Assembly: GCA_015067795.1 (NCBI GenBank)
Contig: SVLU01000018.1
Coordinates: 1-32,344, forward strand
From: Oscillospiraceae bacterium
Lineage (GTDB): Bacteria > Bacillota > Clostridia > Oscillospirales > Oscillospiraceae
DNA length: 32,344 nt
Reading direction: 5' to 3'
The first letter of the stretch is position 1; every line of letters begins with the position of its first letter. The translations under genes and the position numbers were made by a program. Shown here piece by piece: positions 14,543 to 23,448 of this stretch. The notes under the pieces are model-generated. The model did not search any database. It was not told the DNA's origin and worked only from the letters and a program-made list of their open reading frames with translations.

Positions 14543-17500
14543 ATGCGTAAATTTCTCGAAGAAATGATAAACGAACCGGAATTCGCCAGATTATGTTCTG
14601 CGATAGAAAGCGGCAAAAGCCCTGCTGTCCTCAGCGGTGTTGGTATCGTACACCGTTCTCAGCTTGCGGCGGCACTTTCCGCACTGACCGACCGCCCTGT
14701 TGTGGCGATATGTGCCGATGAAAACGAAGCAAAACGCATGGCGGCGGACATGGAAATTTTTTCGGGTGAGCCATCGGGATTTCTTACAGGGCGTGAATTC
14801 ACCTTCTACAACGCGGAAGGTGTTTCCAGAGAGAATGAGCATAACCGCATCCGAACTCTCAATAATCTGAAATCAGGAAAGATAAAGACCTGTGCCGCGG
14901 TGCTGGATGGCATCATGTGCCGCACCATGCCGCCGATGGTTATGGATACTGCCGCATTTACAATAAAAACAGGTGAGGAATATGACCTGAATGAGCTGGC
15001 AAACAAGCTGATTACAGGGGGTTACCGCCGGTGTATGCAGGTTGAGGGTGTTGGCCAGTTTGCTCTCCGTGGCGGTATTTTGGATTTCTATTCCCCTGCC
15101 CATAAGAACCCTGTACGCTGTGAATTCTTCGGTGATGAGCTTGATTCTATGGGATATTTTGACGTTTCCAATCAGCGTCGTACTGAAAATCTGCAGGAAG
15201 CTCAGATACTCCCAACAGCGGAAACCCTTATAAAAGCCGCACCCGACCTTATCGGCAGTCTTGAAAAGCTTTCAGTCAAGGCATCCAAGCGTAAAAGCAC
15301 AAAGCCGGAGCTTATTGAAACCTTTAATAAAGACATCCGGCGTTTGCAGGATGACCGTGTTTTCCCCGGTGCTGACAGATATATAGACCTTATCTACCCC
15401 TTCGCCGCAGGCTGGGACTATTTCCCTCCCGATGCTTTGGTGGTATTATGTGAACCAAAACGACTTGAGGAAAGGTCAAAGAACTACCTTTGGCAGTTGG
15501 GTGAGGATACCACAGCGCTGTGCGAAAAAGGAATTTTAGATGGCACATTATGCCGGTTTTCTGCAGAATGGGAGGAATTCCTATCCGCTTTGGAGGATTT
15601 CCCAACTGTAATGATGGACTCCTTTACCACAAGTGCGTATCCCATTGCACCAAAAGCTCTTAATACAATCACCACCCGCCAGCTTCCCTCCTATGGCGGT
15701 AATCTCGATGCGGCTGTCAGCGACTGCGAGGACCTTATAAGGGCGGGATACTCGGTGGTACTTGCCTGTCAGGATAAACGCAGGTGCGATGCTCTTGCCG
15801 CCATATTCCATGAGCGTGGACTGGATTGTGCCATTGACTATGAACTTAAGAAAATTCCGCCGAAGGGCCATCGGGCCGTCACCATCGGTGCGGTTTCCTC
15901 CGGTATGGATTACCCGGGGCTTCGCCTTGCACTTATTTCCGAGGGTCAGATAATACAGCGGCAGCTCAGAAAGCCCAAGAAAAAGGTTGACATAACAAAT
16001 CGACAAAGACTTGAAAGTTTTACCGACCTTGCCCCCGGCGACCTTGTGGTTCATGATAACTACGGCATCGGCAGATTTGTGGGCATTTTCCAGATGCCTA
16101 TGGACAAGGTGAAGAAGGACTACATTAAAATTGCCTATGCAGGTACCGACAGTCTTTATATCCCGGCAACTCAGCTTGACATGATAAGCAAGTATATCGG
16201 TTCAGGCGAGGACAAGACTGTAAAGTTGTCCAAGATGGGCGGAACGGACTGGGCAAGAGCCAAGACCAGAACAAAAGCCGCTGTTAAAGAGCTTGCACAG
16301 GGTCTTATCCAAATTCAGGCACAGCGTAGGCGTGAAAAGGGCTTTGCCTTTTCTCCTGACAGCCCCTGGCAGAGGGAGTTTGAAAACGACTTTGAATACC
16401 ACGAAACCGATGATCAGCTCCGCTGTATTCAGGAGATAAAGGGTGACATGGAGCGTGCAGTACCCATGGACCGCCTTCTCTGCGGCGACGTTGGTTACGG
16501 CAAAACGGAGGTTGCACTCCGAGCTGTAATGAAGTGTATTTTAGACGGTAAACAGGCGGCAATCTTAGTTCCAACAACCGTTCTCGCACAGCAGCATTAT
16601 ATGACCGCGATTAAGAGATTTGGTTCTTTTCCTGTGAAAATTCAGGTTTTGAGCCGTTTCCGTACACCAAAACAGATGAAACAGGCAATAAAAGAGATCG
16701 CCACAAGTGAGGTTGACATTATCATCGGCACTCACCGTCTGCTGCAGAAGGATATTCAGTTCCACGACCTTGGACTCCTTATCGTTGATGAGGAACAGCG
16801 TTTTGGTGTTGCTCATAAGGAGCGGTTAAAGGAGATGGCACGTCAGGTGGATGTGCTCACCCTTTCCGCAACCCCTATCCCAAGAACCTTGAACATGGCA
16901 CTTTCCGGAATAAGGGATATGTCCACCCTTGAAGAGCCGCCAATGGACCGTCAGCCTGTTCAGACCTATGTTATGGAGCATGACTGGGGAATTATCACCG
17001 ATGCAATTCGCCGTGAGGTCTCACGAGGCGGTCAGGTGTACTATCTCCATAACCGTGTTGAAAACATTGAACGTACAGCGGCAAGGATTTCCGCAATGCT
17101 GGAGGATGTTTCCGTTGGTGTTGCCCACGGCAAGATGGATGAGGATACCCTTTATAATGTTATGGACCAGGTGTCAAACGGTGATATACAGGTGCTTGTC
17201 TGCACAACCATCATAGAAACAGGTATCGACATTGCAAATGTCAACACCCTCATTATTGAGGATGCGGACAAGATGGGTCTTGCCCAGCTTCATCAGCTTC
17301 GAGGTCGTGTCGGACGTTCCAACCGCCGTGCCTATGCTTACCTGACATTCAGACAGGGTAAGGTTCTTACGGAGATTGCAAACAAGCGTCTTTCCGCAAT
17401 CCGTGAATTTGCGGAGTTTAATTCAGGCTTTAAGATAGCAATGCGTGACCTTGAGATCCGGGGGGCGGGCAATATCTTAGGTGCAGAGCAGTCAGGGCAT

Positions 17501-18025
17501 ATGGTCACCGTCGGTTATGATATGTATCTGAAGCTTCTTGAGGAAGCGGTTCTTGAGGAACAGGGCAAAAAGCCCAGCCAGCGTACCGAATGTCCCGCTG
17601 ACCTTGCCATTGATGCCCACATACCGGAAAGCTACGTGCCAAGCGGTGAGCAGCGTATGGACCTTTACCGCCGTATTGCCCACATCAGGACCGAGGAGGA
17701 TGCCGATGACATGGTCGATGAGCTTATTGACCGCTTTGGCGAACCGCCAAAGGGAGTAAGCTCTCTCATTCAGGTTTCCCTGCTCCGTGGCGAAGCCACC
17801 GAGGAGGGTATAACCGAAATCACTCAGAAGGGCGAGTATCTTCGTTTTGGCCTTGACGAGTTCTCAATGGAGCGTGTTTCCGCCCTTTACAGCCGGCCTG
17901 AGTACCGGGGGCGTGTGAAAATTGAAGCCGGCAATCTGCCTGTAATTGCGGTGCATCTGAGAAAGGGTGCAAATTCCCTTAATGAAGCAAGGAGATTTGT
18001 TGCGGCTTATCGGGAGTCTAAGTAA
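14543..18025 (+). CDS. mfd: Transcription-repair coupling factor Mfd
   Basis: An ATP-driven DNA translocase that displaces RNA polymerase stalled at lesions and recruits UvrA for nucleotide excision repair. The 1160-residue protein is full length: N-terminal UvrB-like region (damage-recognition homology), the CarD-like RNA polymerase interaction domain from about residue 499 ('GDLVVHDNYGIGRFVG'), SF2 translocase with Walker A GDVGYGKT (648-655), DEEQ box (749-752), 'TLSATPIPRT', motif VI region 'QLRGRVGRSNR', and the C-terminal TRCF autoinhibitory domain. GGAGGTGA is five bases before the ATG. It is flanked by family A and B repeats, which suggests a single-gene transcription unit; no clear SigA promoter was pinned down in the 229-base upstream gap. 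Confidence 0.98.
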   Translation: MRKFLEEMINEPEFARLCSAIESGKSPAVLSGVGIVHRSQLAAALSALTDRPVVAICADENEAKRMAADMEIFSGEPSGFLTGREFTFYNAEGVSRENEHNRIRTLNNLKSGKIKTCAAVLDGIMCRTMPPMVMDTAAFTIKTGEEYDLNELANKLITGGYRRCMQVEGVGQFALRGGILDFYSPAHKNPVRCEFFGDELDSMGYFDVSNQRRTENLQEAQILPTAETLIKAAPDLIGSLEKLSVKASKRKSTKPELIETFNKDIRRLQDDRVFPGADRYIDLIYPFAAGWDYFPPDALVVLCEPKRLEERSKNYLWQLGEDTTALCEKGILDGTLCRFSAEWEEFLSALEDFPTVMMDSFTTSAYPIAPKALNTITTRQLPSYGGNLDAAVSDCEDLIRAGYSVVLACQDKRRCDALAAIFHERGLDCAIDYELKKIPPKGHRAVTIGAVSSGMDYPGLRLALISEGQIIQRQLRKPKKKVDITNRQRLESFTDLAPGDLVVHDNYGIGRFVGIFQMPMDKVKKDYIKIAYAGTDSLYIPATQLDMISKYIGSGEDKTVKLSKMGGTDWARAKTRTKAAVKELAQGLIQIQAQRRREKGFAFSPDSPWQREFENDFEYHETDDQLRCIQEIKGDMERAVPMDRLLCGDVGYGKTEVALRAVMKCILDGKQAAILVPTTVLAQQHYMTAIKRFGSFPVKIQVLSRFRTPKQMKQAIKEIATSEVDIIIGTHRLLQKDIQFHDLGLLIVDEEQRFGVAHKERLKEMARQVDVLTLSATPIPRTLNMALSGIRDMSTLEEPPMDRQPVQTYVMEHDWGIITDAIRREVSRGGQVYYLHNRVENIERTAARISAMLEDVSVGVAHGKMDEDTLYNVMDQVSNGDIQVLVCTTIIETGIDIANVNTLIIEDADKMGLAQLHQLRGRVGRSNRRAYAYLTFRQGKVLTEIANKRLSAIREFAEFNSGFKIAMRDLEIRGAGNILGAEQSGHMVTVGYDMYLKLLEEAVLEEQGKKPSQRTECPADLAIDAHIPESYVPSGEQRMDLYRRIAHIRTEEDADDMVDELIDRFGEPPKGVSSLIQVSLLRGEATEEGITEITQKGEYLRFGLDEFSMERVSALYSRPEYRGRVKIEAGNLPVIAVHLRKGANSLNEARRFVAAYRESK

Positions 18026-18092
18026 ACAGTAATGCATTTGCAGATTGCTGCCCCTGCTTGTATCATTTAAAACTTCAAAGCTTGCAATGCAC

Positions 18093-18263
18093 CGAAGCCT
18101 CCCTTGTGTAAAGGGAGGTGGCTCGGCGTCAGCCGAGACGGAGGGATTGTGCGGCTCAAAGTGTTCAATTCTTGCTGAATTTTAGCAAATTCGCAACATT
18201 TTCATTTACAATCCCTCAGTCAGCCTTACGGCTGACAGCTCCCTTTGCACAAGGGAGCCTATG
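18093..18263. repeat. Family B palindromic repeat, copy 4
   Basis: Arms as in copy 1. The mini-hairpins are CTCGGC-gtca-GCCGAG (left) and TCAGCC-ttac-GGCTGA (right), and the AT-rich centre contains GCAAATTCGCAACATTTT. Flanking bases (GCAATGCAC left, CAGATTTAAA right) resemble those flanking copies 1 and 2, so the element may extend further. It fills most of the 345-base gap between mfd and lspA. Confidence 0.85.
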
Positions 18264-18306
18264 CAGATTTAAATATCAAGGTACTATACTGTTTTCTTTA
18301 CCGCTC

Positions 18307-18335
18307 TTGAAAATTCACTCAATTTAAAGTATACT
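18307..18335 (+). promoter_or_regulatory. SigA-type promoter for lspA-rluD
   Basis: TTGAAA (18307-18312), a 17-bp spacer and TATACT (18330-18335); predicted leader about 28 bases. Confidence 0.8.
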
Positions 18336-18369
18336 AATAGAGATAGAAACACGAAAGTGGGGTATTTAT

Positions 18370-18873
18370 ATGTTATATCTGTTCCTGGCGCTGATATTGG
18401 CGGCGGTGGATCAGCTTACAAAGGCTCTGACCGTCAGCTTTATCGCTCTCGGCGATAAGGTAAGTGTATTTCCCGGTATCGTAGGTCTCACCCATACAAG
18501 AAATACCGGCATGGCATTCAGTATGCTCTCCGATTCCGGCTGGCTTCTGCCTGTTGTTTCCGGAGTTATGATAATTGCTCTTGTTATTATTCTCTTTGTT
18601 GGCAAGTTCAATAAGTTTGAACGTGTATGTTTAGCTTTGGCAATCGGCGGTGCTCTTGGCAACGGCGTTGACAGAGCACTTTACGGCTATGTTGTTGACA
18701 TGATCGAGGTTCAGTTCATGAACTTTGCGATTTTCAATTTTGCCGACTGCTGTATCGTTGTTGGCTGCATTCTCTTTGCGATCGCCTATATCTTTTTCCA
18801 TGGCGATGACAAGAAGAAAAAGATGGCTGAGATTGAGCGTCTTAAGGAAGATGACGCGGAGGAAGAGCTGTGA
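18370..18873 (+). CDS. lspA: Lipoprotein signal peptidase (signal peptidase II)
   Basis: An integral membrane aspartyl protease that removes the signal peptide from diacylglyceryl-prolipoproteins. The 167-residue protein has four predicted membrane segments and the family blocks 'NTGMAFSML', 'GNGVDRALYGYVVD' and 'FNFADCCIV'; the catalytic aspartates are probably Asp110 and Asp126. A charged Lys/Glu-rich C-terminal tail (about 140-167) is longer than in many homologues. GTGGGG lies upstream of the ATG. It overlaps rluD by four bases, giving the common lspA-rluD operon. The lipoprotein of the ABC importer at 20901 would be one of its substrates. Confidence 0.97.
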   Translation: MLYLFLALILAAVDQLTKALTVSFIALGDKVSVFPGIVGLTHTRNTGMAFSMLSDSGWLLPVVSGVMIIALVIILFVGKFNKFERVCLALAIGGALGNGVDRALYGYVVDMIEVQFMNFAIFNFADCCIVVGCILFAIAYIFFHGDDKKKKMAEIERLKEDDAEEEL

Positions 18874-19781
18874 TCCTTACCATAGAATGTCCTGAGAGCG
18901 GACTTCGCATCGACGCTTATCTTGCCGAGGAGCTTGAGGGCATGACCCGAAGCGGGGTTCAGAAGCTTATCGAAGCGGGAAACGTCACTCTCGGCGGCAA
19001 GGCGGTGAAGAAAAATCACAAGACCACTCAGGGAGAGACCTTTTTGGTGGAAATTCCCGAACCAAAGGAAGCTGCAATAGCTGCCGAGAATATTCCCCTT
19101 GAGGTTGCCTATGAGGACGATGACCTTATCGTGATAAACAAGCCTCGGGGTATGGTTGTCCACCCTGCTCCCGGGCATTATGAGGGCACGCTTGTGAACG
19201 CTCTCATGTACCATTGCGGTGACAGCCTCTCAGGCATTAACGGCGAGCTTCGTCCCGGTATCGTTCACAGGATCGATAAGGACACATCCGGACTTATAAT
19301 TGCCGCGAAAAACGACTTTGCCCATCTATCCTTAGCCGAACAGCTGAAGGACCATTCCCTCTGCCGTGTTTATGAGGCGGTGGTCTGGGGTCATTTCAGA
19401 GATGATGAGGGTACGGTTGATGCTCCCATAGGCCGTCATCATACCGACCGCAAGCGTATGGCGGTAACCGAGCGGAACTCCAGAGAGGCCATAACCCACT
19501 ATCGCGTGCTGGCACGTTATCGGAATTACAGCCATATTCAGTGCAGACTCGAAACGGGCAGAACCCACCAGATAAGAGTTCACATGGCATATATCGGCCA
19601 TCCGTGCCTTGGTGACCCGGTCTACGGCAGACAGTCTCCTGAGAAAGGGCTGGACGGCCAGTGCCTCCACGCAAGGAGACTGCAGTTTATCCATCCGAGA
19701 ACAGAGAAAATGGTGGAGGTAACAACTGAGCTTCCGGCATATTTCAGAGAGGTTTTAAGTAAATTAGGTAACGAAGAATAA
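18870..19781 (+). CDS. rluD: RluA/RluD-family 23S rRNA pseudouridine synthase
   Basis: Isomerises uridines to pseudouridine in rRNA. The 303 residues have an N-terminal S4 RNA-binding domain (about 10-60) and a catalytic domain with 'HRIDKDTSGL' (133-142; catalytic Asp136), 'RTHQIRVHMAYIGHPCLGDP' and the C-terminal 'LHARRLQF'. It starts with GTG overlapping the lspA stop (GTGA), with GGAGG correctly placed inside lspA. RluD is the likely role from length, S4 domain and lspA linkage, but exact target sites cannot be read from sequence. Confidence 0.95.
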   Translation: MILTIECPESGLRIDAYLAEELEGMTRSGVQKLIEAGNVTLGGKAVKKNHKTTQGETFLVEIPEPKEAAIAAENIPLEVAYEDDDLIVINKPRGMVVHPAPGHYEGTLVNALMYHCGDSLSGINGELRPGIVHRIDKDTSGLIIAAKNDFAHLSLAEQLKDHSLCRVYEAVVWGHFRDDEGTVDAPIGRHHTDRKRMAVTERNSREAITHYRVLARYRNYSHIQCRLETGRTHQIRVHMAYIGHPCLGDPVYGRQSPEKGLDGQCLHARRLQFIHPRTEKMVEVTTELPAYFREVLSKLGNEE

Positions 19782-19818
19782 AAAAAGTCCCTGCTTGGTT
19801 TCAAACAGGGACTTTTTT
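19781..19818. terminator. Bidirectional terminator between rluD and the SpoU-family gene
   Basis: A 13-bp stem (19781-19793 with 19806-19818), with A and T runs at its base, serves rluD on the plus strand and the convergent methyltransferase gene on the minus strand. Confidence 0.93.
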
Positions 19819-19823
19819 GCTGA

Positions 19824-20636
19824 TTATTTTACCCGCAGCTCCCAAAAAGCGACAGCGCTGGCGGCGGCAACGTTCAGGGAGTCAACACCGTGTGCCATGG
19901 GGATCTTCACGGTGTAGTCACAGCCTTGTATAGTGTCATGAGCAAGGCCGTCCCCCTCCGTACCCAGTACGATCGCAAGCTTTTTCTCCTGTGTCAGAGC
20001 GGGATGGTCAATGCTGACGGAATTGTCAGACAGAGCCATTGCGGCAGTTTTGAAGCCAAGGCCGTTAAGCTGACCAAGCCCCCCGGTGGGCAGATTGTCG
20101 ATATGAGTCCAGGGAATTTGAAAAACAGTACCCATGCTTACTCTTACAGCCCTGCGGTTAAGGGGGTCGCAGCAGGTGGGAGTCAGCAGTACCGCGTCAA
20201 TGTTAAGCGCCGCAGCAGAGCGGAATATGGCGCCGATATTTGTGGTGTCCACAACTCCCTCCAAAACGGCAATACGCTTTGCATTCTCGCAAAGCTCCCT
20301 GACAGCGGGTAAGGCAGGACGCTTCATGGCACAGAGAATGCCTCGGGTCAGAGTGTAGCCGGTAAGGCCGGCAAGAACCTCGCGGTCGGCGGTGTAAACC
20401 GGGATATCGCCGCAGTGTTCTATAATATCCTTAGCCTGACCGTCTATATGCTTCCGCTCCATAAGCATGGAAACAGGTGTGTAACCTGCGGCAAGGGCAC
20501 GGCGGATGACCTTTGGACTTTCGGCTATGAAAATGCCCTTCTCAGGCTCAAGGCGGTTACGAAGCTGAGCTTCCGTCAGACGGGCGTATATATCGAGTTC
20601 GGGAGAGTTTATGTCGGTTATTTCGATTATGTTCAT
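19824..20636 (-). CDS. SpoU/TrmH-family RNA 2'-O-ribose methyltransferase
   Basis: A SPOUT-superfamily SAM-dependent methylase acting on rRNA or tRNA. The 270 residues have an N-terminal substrate-binding region (about 1-105) and the trefoil-knot catalytic domain with motif 1 'EGVVDTTNIGAIFRSAAAL', motif 2 'IVLGTEGDGL' and motif 3 'IPMAHGVDSLNVAAASAVA'. The ATG has AGGGA eight bases upstream. It is convergent with rluD and shares its terminator. It resembles the TrmH/RlmB-like proteins of Clostridia, but the specific nucleotide modified is not deducible. It is transcribed alone, and a family C repeat lies upstream. Confidence 0.93.
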   Translation of the reverse strand: MNIIEITDINSPELDIYARLTEAQLRNRLEPEKGIFIAESPKVIRRALAAGYTPVSMLMERKHIDGQAKDIIEHCGDIPVYTADREVLAGLTGYTLTRGILCAMKRPALPAVRELCENAKRIAVLEGVVDTTNIGAIFRSAAALNIDAVLLTPTCCDPLNRRAVRVSMGTVFQIPWTHIDNLPTGGLGQLNGLGFKTAAMALSDNSVSIDHPALTQEKKLAIVLGTEGDGLAHDTIQGCDYTVKIPMAHGVDSLNVAAASAVAFWELRVK

Positions 20637-20664
20637 ATATTTATCCCTATCGAATTTTTAAAAC

Positions 20665-20740
20665 GTAGGGGCGGATATTATCCGCCCGCATAGAGTTCAA
20701 CACAAAGCGGTATAAACGGGCGGCTGATAGCCGCTCCTAC
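20665..20740. repeat. Family C palindromic repeat, copy 2
   Basis: The GTAGGGG...CTCCTAC ends form an inverted repeat. The left arm has GGCGGA-tatta-TCCGCC and the right arm has GCGGCT-gat-AGCCGC. It lies between the divergent SpoU-family gene and the ABC importer promoter. Confidence 0.85.
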
Positions 20741-20822
20741 ATTTGATGTGTTGCAACTATTATATATCCATAAAATCACGATGTCAAACTGAATAAAACC
20801 GAAAAACTTATTAAATTGGGTA

Positions 20823-20851
20823 TTTACTTTATTGTGTTAATATGCTAAAAT
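20823..20851 (+). promoter_or_regulatory. SigA-type promoter for the ABC importer
   Basis: TTTACT (20823-20828), a 17-bp spacer and TAAAAT (20846-20851), with a TG extended -10. The predicted leader is about 43 bases; no riboswitch or T-box is visible. Confidence 0.78.
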
Positions 20852-20900
20852 CAGTAATGCCTGACGGCAATATAAAAATTATAAAGGGGTATTTATTAAA

Positions 20901-21689
20901 ATGAAGAGAATTATTGCTCTCGTACTGGCGGCTCTTATGCTCATCGGCATGACTGCTTGTGCATCCAAGAACGATTCCGAGTCCGATATGGCTTACATAA
21001 AGGACAAGGGCACCATGATCGTAGGTATCACAGATTACGCTCCAATGAACTACAAGGACGATTCCGGCGAATGGATCGGCTTCGACACAGAGCTCACTCT
21101 GGCAGTTGCTGAAAAGCTGGGCGTAGAAGTTGAATTCATTGAAATCTCCTGGGACAACAAGGAATTCGAACTTGATGCAAAGAGCATCGACTGCGTATGG
21201 AACGGCATGACCCTTACCGATGGTGTTAAGGAAGCAATGGAAACATCCGAAGCTTACCTGACCAACGCACAGGTAGTAGTTATGAGTGCAGATGCAGTTG
21301 CTAACTACACAACAATCGAAAGCCTTGCAGACCTGACCTTCGCTGCAGAAGCAGGCTCCGCAGGTGAAGCAGCTCTTAAGGACAACAATCTTAACTGCAC
21401 AGCAGTTTCCACACAGGCTAACGCTCTTCTGGAAGTAGCAGCCGGCTCCGTTGACGCTTGCGTTATCGACAGCGTTATGGCAGGCGCTATGACAGGTGCA
21501 GGCACAAGCTATGAAGATCTGGGCATCGGCATCGCTCTCGTAGCTGAAGAAGAATACGGCATCGGCTTCCGCAAGGGCTCCGACATGGCTGCAGAGGTTG
21601 ACGCTATCATCGCTGAACTGGAAGCAGAAGGCGTTGTAGCTGAAATCGCTGAAAAGTACAATCTTACAAACAGCCTTATCGCTGGCTAA
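20901..21689 (+). CDS. Polar amino-acid ABC transporter substrate-binding lipoprotein
   Basis: The extracytoplasmic receptor of an importer, family 3 solute-binding protein. The 262-residue precursor has a lipoprotein signal peptide ending in 'GMTAC' with the lipidated cysteine at residue 20, then a two-lobe domain with 'KGTMIVGITDYAPMNYKD', 'IGFDTELTLAVAEKLG' and 'DCVWNGMTLTDGVKEAM'. Such proteins bind polar amino acids (glutamine, cystine, histidine, arginine); the substrate cannot be fixed here. AAGGGGT is ten bases before the ATG. It is followed by a 13-bp stem-loop and a family C repeat before the permease, an arrangement that may raise its level over the membrane subunits. Confidence 0.95.
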   Translation: MKRIIALVLAALMLIGMTACASKNDSESDMAYIKDKGTMIVGITDYAPMNYKDDSGEWIGFDTELTLAVAEKLGVEVEFIEISWDNKEFELDAKSIDCVWNGMTLTDGVKEAMETSEAYLTNAQVVVMSADAVANYTTIESLADLTFAAEAGSAGEAALKDNNLNCTAVSTQANALLEVAAGSVDACVIDSVMAGAMTGAGTSYEDLGIGIALVAEEEYGIGFRKGSDMAAEVDAIIAELEAEGVVAEIAEKYNLTNSLIAG

Positions 21690-21717
21690 TTGTAAATTCT
21701 AACACGATCATTTATCT

Positions 21718-21746
21718 TATCCGGCAGCAGTATCTGCTGCCGGATA
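21718..21746 (+). terminator. Stem-loop between binding protein and permease genes
   Basis: A perfect 13-bp GC-rich stem (21718-21730 with 21734-21746) and a TAT loop. Only GGTTTGT follows, so it is likely an attenuator or mRNA-stabilising hairpin rather than a full terminator. Confidence 0.7.
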
Positions 21747-21783
21747 GGTTTGTAATTGCGGGAAACCCGGAAATGATTGCATT

Positions 21784-21859
21784 GTAGGGGCGGCTATCAG
21801 CCGCCTGTTTCCCGAGTATTGCAGTGCAGTCAAAACGGGCGGCTGATAGCCGCCCCTAC
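21784..21859. repeat. Family C palindromic repeat, copy 3
   Basis: The best preserved copy: GTAGGGGCGGCT...AGCCGCCCCTAC termini, with each arm also self-complementary (GGCGGCT-atc-AGCCGCC and GGCGGCT-gat-AGCCGCC). It lies inside the ABC importer operon. Confidence 0.9.
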
Positions 21860-21892
21860 TGTTAAAAAATATAAAGGAAACGGTATTCATTT

Positions 21893-22537
21893 ATGTTCTG
21901 GTCTGTCACTCTATACCTGCTGGAAGGCTTGATGACAACGGCAAAGCTCTTTTTCCTGACCTTGCTGTTCTCCCTGCCTCTCGGCCTGATATTCAGCTTC
22001 GCATCCAGAAGCAAATTACACATAATACGCTGGCCGATGAAAACCCTGATCTGGATCATCCGAGGCACTCCTCTGCTTCTCCAGCTTATCGTAATATATT
22101 ACGGTCCGGGGCTTCTGTTTGGCTGGGATCTGCTGCCGAGATTTTCTGCGGCACTTCTTGCCTTTGTTATCAACTACTCCTGCTATTTCTCTGAGATTTA
22201 CAGAGGCGGCATTGAAGGTGTTCCACGGGGTCAGCAGGAAGCCGGTGAGGTTCTGGGCATGACTAAATCTCAGATCTTCTTCAAGGTAACTCTCCTGCAG
22301 GTAGTAAAGCGTATAGTACCACCTATGTCCAATGAGATCATCACCCTTGTTAAGGACACCTCTCTCGCCAGAGTTATTGCGGTATATGAGATCATATTCC
22401 ATGCGGAATCCTACATAAAGGGTGCAGGTCTTATCTGGCCTCTGCTCTATACAGCGGTATTCTATCTCGTATTCAATGGTCTGCTTACTCTGTTCTTCAA
22501 CTGGGCAGAGAAGAAGCTGAGTTATTTCCGCGTTTAG
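21893..22537 (+). CDS. Polar amino-acid ABC transporter permease
   Basis: A HisM/GlnP-type integral membrane subunit. The 214 residues have about five membrane helices and the conserved EAA-type coupling loop 'GVPRGQQEAGEVLGMTKSQI', which contacts the ATPase, followed by 'PPMSNEIITLVKDTSLA', typical of this family. Only one permease gene is present, so the transporter is probably a permease homodimer. AAAGGAAA lies 12 bases before the ATG, a rather long spacing. It is followed by the ATPase gene after 12 bases. Confidence 0.95.
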   Translation: MFWSVTLYLLEGLMTTAKLFFLTLLFSLPLGLIFSFASRSKLHIIRWPMKTLIWIIRGTPLLLQLIVIYYGPGLLFGWDLLPRFSAALLAFVINYSCYFSEIYRGGIEGVPRGQQEAGEVLGMTKSQIFFKVTLLQVVKRIVPPMSNEIITLVKDTSLARVIAVYEIIFHAESYIKGAGLIWPLLYTAVFYLVFNGLLTLFFNWAEKKLSYFRV

Positions 22538-22549
22538 GAGGTGGACAGG

Positions 22550-23335
22550 ATGTACGTATTACAGGCAAAAAATATTTGCAAAAGCTTTGGTGACACAGAG
22601 GTTCTTAAGGGCATAGATTTCGCTCTCAAAAAGGGAGAGGCTCTGGCTGTTATCGGCTCCTCCGGCAGCGGTAAAACCACACTCCTGCGTTGTCTGAACT
22701 TCCTTGAAAGACCAAACGAAGGTAAGATAATCGTAAATGATGAGCTTTTGTTTGATGCCGAGGATAAGAGCACACAGACGGAAGCAAATATCAGAAAAAA
22801 GCGTCTCCATTTCGGTCTGGTATTTCAGTCCTTTAACCTGTTCCCACAGTATACCGCTCTGCAGAATGTAATGCTTGCGGAAGAGCTGCTTGCCAGGGAA
22901 AGACCTGATTACAAGGCACATAAAAAGGAAATTCACGAAGAAATAAGAACTCACGCTCTGGACCTGCTTGCTCATGTAGGTCTCAGCGATAAGGTCGACC
23001 TTTATCCCCATCAGCTTTCCGGCGGTCAGCAGCAGCGTGTTGCCATCGCAAGGGCACTGGCACTCCAGCCTGATGTTCTCTGCTTTGACGAGCCTACATC
23101 GGCTCTTGACCCTGAGCTTACAGGTGAAGTACTAAAGGTAATCAAGGGTCTTGCAGATAAAAACACAACCATGATAATCGTAACCCATGAAATGGCATTT
23201 GCCCGGGACGTTGCGGACAGAGTGCTGTTTATGGACGGCGGTGTTGTAGTTGAGGAAGGTCCTCCGGAAGAGGTCCTCGGCAATCCTCAGCAGGAGCGTA
23301 CCAAGCAGTTCCTTGAAAGATACTCGAACAATTAA
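22550..23335 (+). CDS. Polar amino-acid ABC transporter ATP-binding protein
   Basis: A GlnQ/HisP-type ATPase energising the importer. The 261 residues carry Walker A GSSGSGKTT, Q-loop 'VFQSFNLFPQYT', signature LSGGQQQR, Walker B 'VLCFDEPTSALDPE' and the H-loop 'IIVTHEMAFA'. The ATG at 22550 is preferred over a GTG at 22541 because the AGGAGGTGG site (22536-22544) overlaps that GTG. An internal stretch 'LLARERPDYKAHKKEIHEEI' between the Q-loop and the signature is longer than in GlnQ of E. coli. The ribosome site overlaps the permease stop codon region, so the two are coupled. It closes the operon and its stop codon is inside the terminator stem. Confidence 0.97.
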   Translation: MYVLQAKNICKSFGDTEVLKGIDFALKKGEALAVIGSSGSGKTTLLRCLNFLERPNEGKIIVNDELLFDAEDKSTQTEANIRKKRLHFGLVFQSFNLFPQYTALQNVMLAEELLARERPDYKAHKKEIHEEIRTHALDLLAHVGLSDKVDLYPHQLSGGQQQRVAIARALALQPDVLCFDEPTSALDPELTGEVLKVIKGLADKNTTMIIVTHEMAFARDVADRVLFMDGGVVVEEGPPEEVLGNPQQERTKQFLERYSNN

Positions 23336-23377
23336 AATAACGGTCGTTTCCAAGTGGAAACGACCGTTATTTTAATT
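23330..23377. terminator. Long perfect bidirectional terminator
   Basis: A 23-bp perfect inverted repeat (23330-23352 with 23355-23377), two-base apex, AT-rich base and GC core. It includes the stop codon of the ATPase gene and would also stop minus-strand transcription coming from the rubredoxin gene. Confidence 0.93.
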
Positions 23378-23385
23378 GAGTTAAT

Positions 23386-23448
23386 ATGAATGATGAAGAA
23401 TTAATCATGAATACTCGTGGTGTCCGCTTTGCGGACAGATTTGAATTA
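23386..23448. repeat. Family A repeat, left half only
   Basis: The AT-rich arm (ATGAATGATGAAGAATT...) and one mini-hairpin, GTCCGC-ttt-GCGGAC, followed by an ATTTGAATT linker that stops at the rubredoxin stop codon. The second mini-hairpin and right arm are missing here. Confidence 0.7.
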
